64,000 bases of DNA from Aliihoeflea sp. 40Bstr573. GTDB lineage: Bacteria > Pseudomonadota > Alphaproteobacteria > Rhizobiales > Rhizobiaceae. Below, one piece after another: positions 1 through 8,856 of the stretch; the stretch's first letter is position 1, and every line of letters starts with the position of its first letter. Below the pieces are notes generated by a model. It worked only from the letters and a program-made list of their open reading frames with translations. It did not search any database and had not been told where the DNA came from. The stretch is from the NCBI RefSeq assembly GCF_024105655.1, contig NZ_JAAAMH010000010.1:62001-126000 (forward strand). The letters are read 5' to 3'. Both the position numbers and the translations under genes were made by a program.

Positions 1-387
1 GAAGAAGTGGTAAGCCGAGCGCGGAATGCCGTTCGCGCGCGTGGCGGCCCAGTTCTGGTGGAACCGGTCGTCGACCCTGTCGCCGCCTTCCGTCGCCTTG
101 ATGAAGGCGAAGGAAATGCCTGCCGATTTCGCCTTCGGCCAGTCGATCTCGCTTTGGTATTTCGAAACGTCCGTGCCGTGAACCGCATAGGCCCAGGGCG
201 CCTTGCCCTTCCAGTCGGTGGGCTTGCGGTCGCCGAAGCGCGGATGGGTGACCATCACCGGCGCATCGACCGCCATCGCCGCGGGGGAGGCGTTGGCAGC
301 GGTCGGCGCGATCGCGGCAAGGTCCAGTCCTGTCGAGGAGCAGCCGGCGAGCGTTGCGGCGAGAAGGGCTGCGATGAGTGCGCGCAT
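1..387 (-). CDS. GH25-family lysozyme lipoprotein (partial, C-terminus outside window)
   Basis: The first 129 residues of a glycoside hydrolase family 25 (Ch-type lysozyme) protein; the gene runs off the left edge. A lipoprotein signal ends at the lipobox LAGC (Cys16), followed by a linker to about residue 65. The GH25 core then starts with GTDVSKYQ (Asp73) and continues with FIKATEGG (Glu100), both hallmarks of the family's beta/alpha barrel. GH25 enzymes cleave the MurNAc-GlcNAc bond of peptidoglycan, and the lipobox places this one on the periplasmic side of a membrane. The catalytic Asp-x-Glu pair is expected further along and cannot be checked. The start is the ATG in front of the signal peptide. 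It is divergent from the serine hydrolase gene. Confidence 0.88.
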   Translation of the reverse strand, partial: MRALIAALLAATLAGCSSTGLDLAAIAPTAANASPAAMAVDAPVMVTHPRFGDRKPTDWKGKAPWAYAVHGTDVSKYQSEIDWPKAKSAGISFAFIKATEGGDRVDDRFHQNWAATRANGIPRSAYHFF

Positions 388-566
388 GGGAAATCCGGGT
401 GCTGGCCGGTCTGTGCCGGTGATTCGTTCACGTCGAAGATCGGGTTCACATGGTTGAGGGCACGTTAACAACGGGCCGATCCGCGCGCGATGACCTTGCG
501 GCAACACTTGCTTTCCAATCGCTAACGCGATGAATTCACCGCGCAATGCCTGCGGGGAGGTTTCGA

Positions 567-1925
567 ATGCGGCTATTGGTCAAGCTTCTGAAGGGCGCGC
601 TCGTCGTTCTTCTCGTGGCGGTCGCGGCATTGGCCGGCTGGCTCTATTTGGCGCCGCCGGACCTGATCCGCGTCGGCACCGGCTATACGGCGAAGATTGT
701 CTGCTCGAACGTGTTCATCGCCGGACGTGACCCGCAGGAAGTTCTGGCTGTCGACGTGCAGGCGCCGGGGCATCCGCTGCTCGGGTTCATCGACATCGAT
801 GTCGACCGCGAACGCGAGGTCGTCTCCGCTGCGCTTCTCGGCCTTTTCGGGCGCAACCAGGCCGTCCATCGCGAGGGTCTTGGCTGCGCCAGCGTCCCCG
901 TAGGCGAAATCGAGCGCGTTCCCGCGGTCGGGGCTGCGGCGCACGTGGAGCCGGTCGAGCGGGACGCCGCCGCGCCGTGGCCGGAAGGCGAAGGGGTTGC
1001 CGATGCGGACCCGGCCGTCGCAGCGATCCTCGACGACGCCGAAATGGTCGGTCCCGGCATGCGCGCCGTCGTCGTCGTGCGCGACGGGCGCATCGTCGGC
1101 GAGCGCTATGGCGAGGGTTTTTCGGCGAACACGCCGCTTCTGGGCTGGTCGATGACCAAGACCGTCACCGCCGCCATTCTGGGCACGCTCGATGATCGGC
1201 TGCCGCGCGATGCCGCCTCGCTGCGTCCCGGCTGGTCAGACGCGCGCAGCATGATTACGGTTGCCGATCTGATGGCGATGTCGAGCGGGCTCGAATTCAA
1301 CGAAGATTACGGCGCGGTCGCGGACGTCACCCGCATGCTCTATCTTGAGTCCGACATGGCGGGCTTTGCGGCCGACAATCCGCTCCTTTACCCGCATGGC
1401 ACCGAGTTCAGCTATTCGAGCGGCACGAGCGTGATCCTGTCGCGTCTTTGGCAGGACAGGTTCGACGATCAGCAGCAGGCGCTGAGCTGGCCGCGCCGCG
1501 CGCTCTTTGCGCCGCTGGGTATGGAAAGCGCCGTTCTGGAAACCGACGCGGCCGGCACCTTCGTCGGCTCGTCCTATCTCTACGCCACCGCGCGCGACTG
1601 GGCGCGCTTCGGCCAGTTCCTGCTTCAGGGCGGAGAATGGGACGGCACCCGGATCCTGCCCGCCGGCTACGTCGACTGGATGCGCGAGCCGGCCCCGGCG
1701 TCCGGCGGAACCTATGGTCGTGGGCAGCTTTGGCTCGCCGGCCCCGAACGCGGGCGCCAGGCCGAATTGCCCGACGACACCTACTGGCTACGCGGCCATG
1801 ACGGCCAGTCCATGGCCATCGTGCCGTCGAGCAGGCTGATCGTGCTCAGGCTCGGCCTCACGCCTTCCAGCCTCGACTATTCGCCAGCGCCGATGATTGC
1901 GGCGCTGGTTGCGGCCGGGGAGTAG
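567..1925 (+). CDS. Membrane-anchored serine hydrolase, beta-lactamase/EstB family
   Basis: A 452-residue protein with one N-terminal hydrophobic segment (about residues 10-30), a 120-residue unassigned region, then a class C beta-lactamase/DD-peptidase-like serine hydrolase fold. The catalytic tetrad region is SMTK (Ser195, Lys198), a conserved Tyr lies in FSYSSGTS (Tyr283), and HDG (His411) stands where penicillin-binding enzymes have KTG. HDG/HTG is usual in the EstB-type esterases and uncharacterised serine hydrolases of this fold. The substrate (ester, D-amino peptide or cell-wall fragment) cannot be deduced. I chose the ATG at 567 over the in-frame ATG at 546 because GGGGAGG sits 6 bases upstream of it. 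The end nearly touches the convergent 5-oxoprolinase gene. Confidence 0.85.
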   Translation: MRLLVKLLKGALVVLLVAVAALAGWLYLAPPDLIRVGTGYTAKIVCSNVFIAGRDPQEVLAVDVQAPGHPLLGFIDIDVDREREVVSAALLGLFGRNQAVHREGLGCASVPVGEIERVPAVGAAAHVEPVERDAAAPWPEGEGVADADPAVAAILDDAEMVGPGMRAVVVVRDGRIVGERYGEGFSANTPLLGWSMTKTVTAAILGTLDDRLPRDAASLRPGWSDARSMITVADLMAMSSGLEFNEDYGAVADVTRMLYLESDMAGFAADNPLLYPHGTEFSYSSGTSVILSRLWQDRFDDQQQALSWPRRALFAPLGMESAVLETDAAGTFVGSSYLYATARDWARFGQFLLQGGEWDGTRILPAGYVDWMREPAPASGGTYGRGQLWLAGPERGRQAELPDDTYWLRGHDGQSMAIVPSSRLIVLRLGLTPSSLDYSPAPMIAALVAAGE

Positions 1926-1928
1926 GGC

Positions 1929-4900
1929 CTACCGCCCAAATCCGCCTGGCGTGGGCGTCGTGACGATCACCGCCTCGCCGGCTTCGAGCACGGTCTGGTC
2001 GCAGGCCTTGAGGGTTTCGACCTCGCCCGAGAGCCGGCGCACCTCGGTCTTTCCGACCTTGCCGTCGCCGCCGCCTTCGACGCCGCGAGGCGGGTGGGAG
2101 CGGTGGGACGACAGGATTGCGCAGTCCATCTGTTCCAGGAACCGGATGGTGCGCCGCGTGCCATTGCCGGCGTTCCACTTGCCCGTGCCGCCGGACCCGT
2201 CGCGGATGTGGAAATCCTCGAGCAGGACCGGGAAGCGCAGTTCCAGCACTTCGGGATCCGTGAGACGCGAGTTCGTCATGTGGGTGTGGACGCCCGACGT
2301 TCCGGCGAAGCCCCGCCCGTCATTCATGCGCCCGGCCGGCGAGCCAGAGCAGATCGTCTCGTAGTACTGGTACTGTGCGTTGCCGAAGGTCAGGTTGTTC
2401 ATCGTGCCCTGCGCATTGGCGAGCGCGCCCATTGCGCCGAACATCGCGTTTGTCACGTGCTGCGAGGTCTCGACATTGCCGGCGACGACCGCGGCCGGAT
2501 AGCTTGGCCGCAGCATGCAGCCATCGGGGATGATGATGTTGATCGGCCGCAGGCAGCCCGCATTCATCGGGATGTTGTTCTCGACCATGACCCGGAATGC
2601 ATAGAGCACGGCCGCGCGCGCGACCGGTTCGGGCGCGTTGAAATTGTTCTTCATCACGGGCGAGGTGCCGGTGAAGTCGACCGTCGCCTCGCGCATGTCG
2701 CGGTCGATGGTGATTTTCACCTTGATCACCTGGCCCGTGTCGGTCGGATACTCATATTCCGACACGTCGGGCAGACGTTCGAGGACGCGGGCGACGCTTT
2801 CGGCCGCATTGTCCTGCACATGGCCCATATAGGCCTCGACCACGTCGAGCCCGAAATGGGTCACCATCTTGCGCAGTTCCGCGACGCCCTTCTCGTTGGC
2901 GGCGATCTGCGCCTTGAGGTCGGCGACGTTCTGGTGGGGATTGCGGGCCGGGTAGGGGTGGTCGGTCAGGAGATCGTGCAGTTCGGTCTCACGGAACCGC
3001 CCCCGTTCGACGATGCGGAAATTGTCGAACAACACGCCTTCCTCATCGACCGTGGTCGCCAGCGGGGTCATCGAGCCGGGCGCCGTGCCGCCGACATCGG
3101 CATGGTGGCCGCGCGAGGCCGAGTAGAACAGGATTTCCTCGCCTGCATCGTCGAACACCGGCGTCACCACCGTGATGTCCGGCAGGTGCGTCCCGCCATT
3201 ATAGGGGGCGTTCAGCGCGAACACGTCGCCCGGGTGGATGTCGCCCTCGTTCAGGCGAATGATCGTTTCGACAGAGCGGTCCATCGAGCCCAGATGAACG
3301 GGCATGTGCGGTGCGTTGGCGACGAGCGCGCCGGTACGGTCGAAGACGGCGCAGGAGAAATCAAGTCGCTCCTTGATGTTGACCGAGTAGGCCGTGTTCT
3401 GGAGCGTCACGCCCATCTGCTCCGCGATCGACATGAAGAGGTTGTTGAAGACCTCCAGCATGACCGGATCAGCCTCCGTGCCGAGCGCGGCCTGCCGCCG
3501 CTTCTTTTCCACACGGCGCATCAGTACATGGTCCTTGGCGGTGATCTGCGCCTCCCAGCCCGGCTCGACGACGATGGTCTGGTGGCTCTCGATGATCAGC
3601 GCCGGCCCGGCGACCCGGTTGCCGGGCGCAAGCCCCTCGCGGCGATAGACGCCCGCCTCGTGCCAGGCGCCCTCGCAGAACATGCGCCGGCGCTCGTCGG
3701 TCGAGGCATCGGCATCATGCGTCGCCACGTCCGCCTCGTCGCGGCCAGCCGCGCGGGCATCCTGCCCCTCGACGCTGATCGCCTCGACCACCATCGGCTT
3801 GTTGTCGTAGACGAAGCCGAACTGCGCCTTGTGCGCGGCCTCGAAATCCTTGCGCGCCGTCTCGAGCGATCCGTCGAAGGGAACGGGAAGCGCGGTGTCT
3901 GTCCCGTCATAGCGGATCTGGAGGATCGGACGCCAGGACAGGTCGGCCTCGCCTATGCCCTGTTCGGAAAGCTCGGCGAAGACGGCCTTGAGCAGATCCT
4001 CGATCGTGGCATCGATGTCACCGCGCGAGGCGTCATCGAGCGGCTTGACCAGCGCCTGCTGGCGCGAAGCGAAGACGGACGAGAGGCCAATGCCATAGGC
4101 CGAGAGCAGGCCGGAGAAGGGATGGACGAGGACCGCCTCCATCCCGAGCGCGTCGGCGACGAGGCAGGCGTGCTGGCCGCCAGCGCCGCCGAAGCAGTTG
4201 AGCAGGTATTCCGTAACGTCGTAGCCGCGCTGCACGGAAATCTTCTTGATCGCGTTCGCCATGTTCTCGACGGCGATGGTCACGAAACCTTCTGCAACAG
4301 CCTCGGGCGTGCGACCGTCGCCAGCCTGCGCGGCCATCTCTGCGAAGCGGTTCCGCACGACCTTCGTGTCGAGCGGCTCATCTTGTCCGGGGCCGAAGAT
4401 CGCCGGGAAATAGTCCGGCACCAGCTTGCCCAGCATCACGTTCGCGTCGGTGACGGCGAGCGGGCCGCCGCGCCGGTAGCAGGCCGGGCCAGGATTGGCG
4501 CCAGCCGAATCCGGGCCGACCTGGAAGCGTCCGGCCTCGAAATGCAGGATCGAGCCTCCGCCGGCAGCAACCGTGTGAATGCGCATCATCGGTGCGCGCA
4601 CGCGCACGCCTGCGACCTCCGTATCGAAGGCGCGTTCATATTCCCCGTCATAATGTGCGACGTCGGTGGAGGTGCCACCCATGTCGAAGCCGATGACCTT
4701 GTCGAAACCTGCGAGCTTCGCCGTCTCGACCATGCCGACGACGCCGCCGGCGGGGCCGGACAAGAGCGCGTCCTTGCCCTGGAACTTGTCGGCGGCGGTC
4801 AGTCCACCCGACGACATCATGAACATCAATCTGGGACTTGCGGCTGCGGCGTGGTTCTGCGCCGACTGTCCCGCTCCAAGTTCTGCTGCCACTTGCGCCA

Positions 4901-5579
4901 CGTAGCGCGCCAGAATCGGCGAGAGATATGCGTCGACGACGGTCGTGTCACCGCGACCGACGAGCTTCATCAACGGCGAGACGCGGTTCGAGACCGAGAT
5001 CTGCCCGAAGCCGGCCTTTTCGCAGAGGCCCGCGACGGCTTCCTCGTGCGCGGGGAACTTCCACGAATGCATGAAGACGACGGCGACAGCGTCGAAGCCG
5101 TCCGCGCGAGCCTTCGTCAGTTCCGCTTCGACCGCGCCGAGATCGGGTTTTGCCTCCACCGTTCCGTCCGCGCGAACGCGTTCTTCCACTTCCACCACCC
5201 GCTCATAAAGCTGTTCGGGAAGGATGATCTCCTTGGCGAAGATTTCCGGCCGCGCCTGGTAGGCGATGCGCAGCGCGTCGCGGAAGCCCTTCGTGATGAG
5301 AAGCAGCACCCGGTCGCCCTTGCGCTCGAGAAGAGCATTGGTCGCGACGGTGGTTCCCATCTTTATGTCGCCGATGCGCCCGGCCGGGATCGGCGCGCCT
5401 TTCTCGATGCCGATCAGGTCGCGGATGCCCTGGATGGCAGCATCGCGGTAGGCTTCCGGGTTTTCGGAGAGGAGCTTGCGCGGGTGCAGATTGCCGTCGG
5501 GGTCGCGGCCGATGACGTCTGTGAACGTGCCGCCACGATCGATCCAGAAATCCCAGCGTCCCGACTTCTCACCCTGCAT
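1929..5579 (-). CDS. oplAH: ATP-dependent 5-oxoprolinase / hydantoinase, fused HyuA-HyuB
   Basis: A 1216-residue single-chain member of the hydantoinase/oxoprolinase family. The N-terminal part (to about residue 690) is the HyuA-type actin-like ATPase half, with DRGGTFTD near the start, [12 protein letters not shown], and the second phosphate motif [16 protein letters not shown]. The C-terminal part is HyuB-like, with [14 protein letters not shown] and [16 protein letters not shown]. The known reaction of the fused form is ATP-driven opening of 5-oxo-L-proline to glutamate in the glutathione/pyroglutamate salvage route; hydantoinases of the same fold act on N-substituted hydantoins. The fused architecture and length favour OPLAH-type 5-oxoprolinase. 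It is monocistronic, convergent with the serine hydrolase and divergent from the small lipoprotein gene. Confidence 0.9.
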   Translation of the reverse strand: MQGEKSGRWDFWIDRGGTFTDVIGRDPDGNLHPRKLLSENPEAYRDAAIQGIRDLIGIEKGAPIPAGRIGDIKMGTTVATNALLERKGDRVLLLITKGFRDALRIAYQARPEIFAKEIILPEQLYERVVEVEERVRADGTVEAKPDLGAVEAELTKARADGFDAVAVVFMHSWKFPAHEEAVAGLCEKAGFGQISVSNRVSPLMKLVGRGDTTVVDAYLSPILARYVAQVAAELGAGQSAQNHAAAASPRLMFMMSSGGLTAADKFQGKDALLSGPAGGVVGMVETAKLAGFDKVIGFDMGGTSTDVAHYDGEYERAFDTEVAGVRVRAPMMRIHTVAAGGGSILHFEAGRFQVGPDSAGANPGPACYRRGGPLAVTDANVMLGKLVPDYFPAIFGPGQDEPLDTKVVRNRFAEMAAQAGDGRTPEAVAEGFVTIAVENMANAIKKISVQRGYDVTEYLLNCFGGAGGQHACLVADALGMEAVLVHPFSGLLSAYGIGLSSVFASRQQALVKPLDDASRGDIDATIEDLLKAVFAELSEQGIGEADLSWRPILQIRYDGTDTALPVPFDGSLETARKDFEAAHKAQFGFVYDNKPMVVEAISVEGQDARAAGRDEADVATHDADASTDERRRMFCEGAWHEAGVYRREGLAPGNRVAGPALIIESHQTIVVEPGWEAQITAKDHVLMRRVEKKRRQAALGTEADPVMLEVFNNLFMSIAEQMGVTLQNTAYSVNIKERLDFSCAVFDRTGALVANAPHMPVHLGSMDRSVETIIRLNEGDIHPGDVFALNAPYNGGTHLPDITVVTPVFDDAGEEILFYSASRGHHADVGGTAPGSMTPLATTVDEEGVLFDNFRIVERGRFRETELHDLLTDHPYPARNPHQNVADLKAQIAANEKGVAELRKMVTHFGLDVVEAYMGHVQDNAAESVARVLERLPDVSEYEYPTDTGQVIKVKITIDRDMREATVDFTGTSPVMKNNFNAPEPVARAAVLYAFRVMVENNIPMNAGCLRPINIIIPDGCMLRPSYPAAVVAGNVETSQHVTNAMFGAMGALANAQGTMNNLTFGNAQYQYYETICSGSPAGRMNDGRGFAGTSGVHTHMTNSRLTDPEVLELRFPVLLEDFHIRDGSGGTGKWNAGNGTRRTIRFLEQMDCAILSSHRSHPPRGVEGGGDGKVGKTEVRRLSGEVETLKACDQTVLEAGEAVIVTTPTPGGFGR

Positions 5580-5765
5580 GGCCGTCTCCTCTTGGTTCCG
5601 TGTCCGGTGGTAGTCGGCTTTCGGCTTTGGAGCAACGGCGAGCGGCGTGGATCAACAGTGCTGTAATATGGAGTCACCCAACGTTACGAAACGAACTCAA
5701 TGGCCGAGCATTTCTATTCCGAACGCCTGCTACGGCGGGCGCCACTGAGAGAAGGAGAAATCCAA

Positions 5766-5957
5766 ATGAAGAAGATCATTCTTGCTTCCGTTTCCGGTCT
5801 TGCCCTGATGGGTCTTGCTGCCTGCACCGACGCCGAGGATCCGGCGGCCGTTGACACGGGCGCACCGGTGACCACCGAGAATCCGGCTGCGGCTCCGGCC
5901 GACACGACCACGCCGCCCGCTTCCACGGACGGCATGGCTCCGGCACCGGCTGAATAA
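5766..5957 (+). CDS. Small Pro/Ala/Thr-rich lipoprotein
   Basis: A 63-residue protein with a lipoprotein signal peptide (MKKI start, hydrophobic core, lipobox LAAC around residue 20). The mature part of about 43 residues is almost entirely Ala, Pro, Thr, Asp and Glu. No catalytic fold is possible at this size; similar short acidic lipoproteins are common in rhizobia and have no assigned role. The start is decided by AGAAGGAGAA just upstream of the ATG; an in-frame ATG at 5700 would bury the signal peptide. A hairpin terminator follows within 30 bases, so it is probably a single-gene unit. Confidence 0.75.
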   Translation: MKKIILASVSGLALMGLAACTDAEDPAAVDTGAPVTTENPAAAPADTTTPPASTDGMAPAPAE

Positions 5958-5982
5958 GTAGCCCGCTCGGAAGATTCCAAAG

Positions 5983-6009
5983 GGGGTCGGCATTAGCCGG
6001 CCCCTTTTT
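5983..6009 (+). terminator. Rho-independent terminator after small lipoprotein gene
   Basis: A 9-bp stem (5983-5991 with 5996-6004, one G-T pair), loop ATTA, followed directly by five T (6005-6009). It lies 25 bases after the lipoprotein stop codon. Confidence 0.85.
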
Positions 6010-6124
6010 CGTCGGGGAAACCGGGAGGGTGATGCCCGCTTCTTTCTCCCCGTTTCCGCTCAGCCGAATATCCCTTCCAATCTGGGGTCGCCAAGTCGCG
6101 CCAATCTTCGTAGAACCGGAATCA

Positions 6125-6835
6125 ATGTCGATCTGGTTCCGCCTCGGAGATTTCGTTTCACGCGTGTCGTCGAACGCGCTGGTGTCGCTTGCCGACGCCA
6201 TCCGTTCCCTTGTCACGACCGACCCGGAACTGCGCCGACGCGTCTCGTTCTCGATCGCGATGATCGCGCTTTCGGCAAAGATGGCCAAGGCCGACGGCGT
6301 CGTCAGTGCGCGCGAAGTCAACGCCTTTCAGGAAATCTTCGAAATTCCCGAAGAGGAAGCGCGAAACGTCGCGCGGCTTTATGATCTTGCAAAGCAGGAC
6401 GTTGCAGGGTTCGACGCCTATGCCCGCCAGATGGCGGGGCTTTGCGGTTCGGGCCAGCCGAACTGCGCCATGCTGGAAGACATCCTCGACGGGCTGTTCC
6501 ACATCGCAAAGGCCGATGGATACATCCATGAGCGCGAACTCGCCTTCCTCGCCGCCGTGGCCGAAATCTTTGAAATCGATGAGCCTCATTTCGAACGAAT
6601 CCTGGCGCGGCACACATTCGGGGCGGACAGCGATCCATACCTGGTGCTCGGATTGGCGCCGGACCTGCCCTTCGAGGAGGTTCGCAGGGCCTATCGCAAA
6701 CTCGTTGCCGAAAACCATCCCGACCGGCTGATTGGGCGCGGCGTGCCGGAAGAGTTTGTGGCGATCGCGACGGCGCGGCTTGCAGCCATCAATGCCGCAT
6801 TCGAGATGATCGAGCGGCAGCGGATGCACGCATGA
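6125..6835 (+). CDS. DjlA-like protein: TerB domain plus C-terminal J domain
   Basis: A 236-residue protein. Residues about 45-165 form a TerB/tellurite-resistance-type helical domain, recognised by the paired KMAKADGVVSARE and IAKADGYIHERE motifs. Residues about 172-235 form a J domain with the diagnostic HPD tripeptide at 198-200. This is the DjlA-like arrangement without an obvious transmembrane anchor; J domains stimulate the ATPase of DnaK. The ATG at 6125 was preferred over 6029 because the added residues look non-coding and the conserved region begins with MSIWFRLGDFV. Its last 4 bases overlap the start of the amidase gene (ATGA), so the two are translationally coupled. Confidence 0.85.
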   Translation: MSIWFRLGDFVSRVSSNALVSLADAIRSLVTTDPELRRRVSFSIAMIALSAKMAKADGVVSAREVNAFQEIFEIPEEEARNVARLYDLAKQDVAGFDAYARQMAGLCGSGQPNCAMLEDILDGLFHIAKADGYIHERELAFLAAVAEIFEIDEPHFERILARHTFGADSDPYLVLGLAPDLPFEEVRRAYRKLVAENHPDRLIGRGVPEEFVAIATARLAAINAAFEMIERQRMHA

Positions 6836-7602
6836 CGGGCTTCGTGGTGGATTACGCCCTGGCCGAGCCGCGGGTCTCCCCCAATTTCGGACCACGCCGC
6901 GAAAACCTGACGATCGACAGCCTGATCCTTCACTATACCGGCATGCCCACAGGCGAGGGCGCCGAGGCGTGGTTGTGCGACACGGCGAGTTCCGTCTCCT
7001 CGCACTACATCGTCCATGAGGATGGCCGCGTGGTGCAGATGGTGCGCGAGGCGGACCGCGCATGGCATGCGGGCCAGTCCTTCTGGCGCGGTTGTCGCGA
7101 CATGAACTCCTGCTCGATCGGCATCGAGATCGTCAATCCGGGCCATGACGGCGGCCTGCCGCCCTTCGCCGATGACCAGATCGAGGCCGTGATCGCACTT
7201 TCGAGGGACATCATCGCGCGCAACGAGATCGCGCCCGAGCGCGTGCTCGGCCATTCCGACATCGCGCCGGGGCGCAAGGTCGATCCGGGCGAACGTTTTC
7301 CCTGGGGGCCGCTCGCCGAAGCCGGGGTTGGTCATTTCGTCGCGCCGGCACCCGTCCAGGGCGGGCGGTTTCTGTCCGCAGGCGACCTGGGTGAGCCGGT
7401 CGAAGCATTGCAGTCAATGCTCGCTCTGTACGGCTATGAGGTCGAGATCAATGCGGTCTTCGACGACCGGACGAAGCAGGTTGTCGAGGCGTTTCAGCGC
7501 CATTTTCGGCAGGACCGCGTCGACGGCGTCGCGGACCGTTCGACGATCGAAACGCTGCACCGGTTGCTCTCGGCCCTGCCGGCAGGGCTTGCCACGCGCT
7601 GA
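6832..7602 (+). CDS. N-acetylmuramoyl-L-alanine amidase (Amidase_2 plus peptidoglycan-binding domain)
   Basis: A 256-residue AmpD/AmiD-type zinc amidase that cuts the MurNAc to L-Ala bond of peptidoglycan or muropeptides. Visible zinc-site residues are His34 in LHYTGM, His141 in GHSDIAPGRKVDPG and Asp151 in the same motif. The substrate-facing segment SSHYIVHEDG lies between them. Residues about 190-245 form a PG_binding_1 repeat (EPVEALQSMLALYGYEVE...). No signal peptide is visible, which suggests a cytoplasmic AmpD-like muropeptide recycling role, although the PG-binding module is more typical of AmiD-like enzymes. It overlaps the J-domain gene by 4 bp. Confidence 0.92.
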   Translation: MTGFVVDYALAEPRVSPNFGPRRENLTIDSLILHYTGMPTGEGAEAWLCDTASSVSSHYIVHEDGRVVQMVREADRAWHAGQSFWRGCRDMNSCSIGIEIVNPGHDGGLPPFADDQIEAVIALSRDIIARNEIAPERVLGHSDIAPGRKVDPGERFPWGPLAEAGVGHFVAPAPVQGGRFLSAGDLGEPVEALQSMLALYGYEVEINAVFDDRTKQVVEAFQRHFRQDRVDGVADRSTIETLHRLLSALPAGLATR

Positions 7603-7763
7603 ACTCTTTCATGACGTCCTGAAATCCTTTGTGATTGGTCGGGTCATCTTTGCGACCGGTTCGGCCCGCAAGTCGCGGGTGCAGACGCCGGGGCAGCATT
7701 CGCCGGCCCCACCCCGACCACCAGTCGTGCAACCGGCACGGCGCTGACCATCGACAGGAACTT

Positions 7764-8357
7764 ATGACGAAGCTGACCCTTGCGGCGGCGGCCTTTGCCG
7801 CCGGAATGATTTCCTTTGCCAATTTTTCGCATGCGGATACTGACCTCCACGCCATGAAGGCCCACGCCGGCCTCAGCCAGAACGACCAGACTGCCGAGAA
7901 CGGCCTGCCGGGCGTCGATCCCCAGACCACCGGGTCGATCGCGGCCAGCGAAGCCGGCAAGGCAAAGGCCGAGGCGATCACCGACGCCAGGTTCGCCAGC
8001 ATCGTCGCCAAATATGCCGCCGAGACCGGCGTGCCGCCGGCGCTCGCCCATGCGGTCATTCGAGTGGAAAGCAACTATCGGCCCAACGTGACCGGCCGCG
8101 CAGGCGAGGTCGGGCTGATGCAGATCAAGCCGGCCACCGCGCGCATGATGGGCTATTCGGGAAGCGCCAAGGGGCTCTACGACCCGGAGACCAACATACG
8201 CTTCGGCATGAAGTATCTCGCTAAGGCACAGTCGGTCGGCGATGGCACGACCTGCGGCACGATCCTCAAATACAATGCCGGCCACGGCGCCAAGCGCATG
8301 AACCCGATCTCGGCGAACTACTGCGCCAAGGTCCAGCGGATCATGGCGGGCGCCTGA
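7764..8357 (+). CDS. Lytic transglycosylase, SLT domain
   Basis: A 197-residue exported protein. The N-terminal signal peptide ends near FSHA, then comes a 50-residue linker and an SLT (soluble lytic transglycosylase/goose lysozyme) domain. The catalytic Glu102 is in RVESNYRPN, followed by the family motif GEVGLMQIKPATARMMGY and the late KYNAGHG motif. It cleaves glycan strands with formation of 1,6-anhydroMurNAc in the periplasm. ATG 7764 has ACAGGA 8 bases upstream; a longer in-frame reading from 7635 has no signal peptide at its start. The 160-base gap before it shows no clear promoter. Confidence 0.92.
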   Translation: MTKLTLAAAAFAAGMISFANFSHADTDLHAMKAHAGLSQNDQTAENGLPGVDPQTTGSIAASEAGKAKAEAITDARFASIVAKYAAETGVPPALAHAVIRVESNYRPNVTGRAGEVGLMQIKPATARMMGYSGSAKGLYDPETNIRFGMKYLAKAQSVGDGTTCGTILKYNAGHGAKRMNPISANYCAKVQRIMAGA

Positions 8358-8383
8358 AGAATGCGCGGCGGCGCCGAATTCGG

Positions 8384-8413
8384 TTGAATTTCGAGCGCCG
8401 CCATCCTTTATAC
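8384..8413 (+). promoter_or_regulatory. Candidate sigma-70 promoter of rnpB
   Basis: TTGAAT at 8384-8389, an 18-base spacer and TTATAC at 8408-8413. The first base of RNase P helix P1 is about 7 bases beyond the -10 element, as expected for transcription starting at the mature 5' end. It lies between the transglycosylase stop codon and rnpB. Confidence 0.65.
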
Positions 8414-8420
8414 GCCCGGT

Positions 8421-8811
8421 CAGTCGGCCGGGCGGCCGCTTCGCAGGGCCTTGCCTTGCGGGGAGGAAAGTCCGGGCTCCACGGAAAAACGGTGCCGGCT
8501 AACTGCCGGCGGGGGCGACCCCAGGGAAAGTGCAACAGAGAGCAGACCGCCGGACCCTTCGGGGTTCGGCAAGGGTGAAAGGGTGGGGTAAGAGCCCACC
8601 GCGCTGCCGGCAACGGGAGCGGCATGGCAAACCCCACCGGGAGCAAAACCGAATAGGGACGGCGCGAGGGGCAACCCTCAGGGCATTCCGGCCCGGCCGT
8701 CCGGGTTGGTTGCTTGAGGCGCGTCGCAAGACGCGTCCCAGAAGAATGGCCGCCACGTTTCGGCGCCCTCGGGCGTCGGGGCCATACAGAACCCGGCTTA
8801 CAGGCCGACTG
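8421..8811 (+). ncRNA. rnpB: RNase P RNA, bacterial type A
   Basis: The catalytic RNA of RNase P, which removes 5' leaders from tRNA precursors. The terminal helix P1 is explicit: CAGTCGGCC at 8421-8429 pairs perfectly with GGCCGACTG at 8803-8811. The universal core GAGGAAAGTCCGGGCTCC starts near 8463, the ACAGAGAGCAGACCGCC region follows, and the 3' conserved ACAGAACCCGGCTTACAG block starts near 8787. The length of about 390 nt is normal. The P1 pairing sets the ends to within a few bases. A promoter is visible immediately upstream. Confidence 0.96.
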
Positions 8812-8856
8812 ACGCTTTTCCATCAATGAGTTGCGGGCATTGCCTGCGAAAGCGAG

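Noticed and set aside
2094-5666. A 1190-codon open frame on the + strand opposite the 5-oxoprolinase gene
   Set aside because: It is the mirror of a high-GC coding strand. The translation is His/Arg/Asp-rich with no domain, while the opposite strand carries a complete enzyme family.
8341-8826. A 161-codon minus-strand frame across rnpB (contains CKPGSVWPRRP)
   Set aside because: This peptide arises from translating the antisense of RNase P RNA and is a familiar false protein in databases; P1 pairing and the conserved core prove the RNA.
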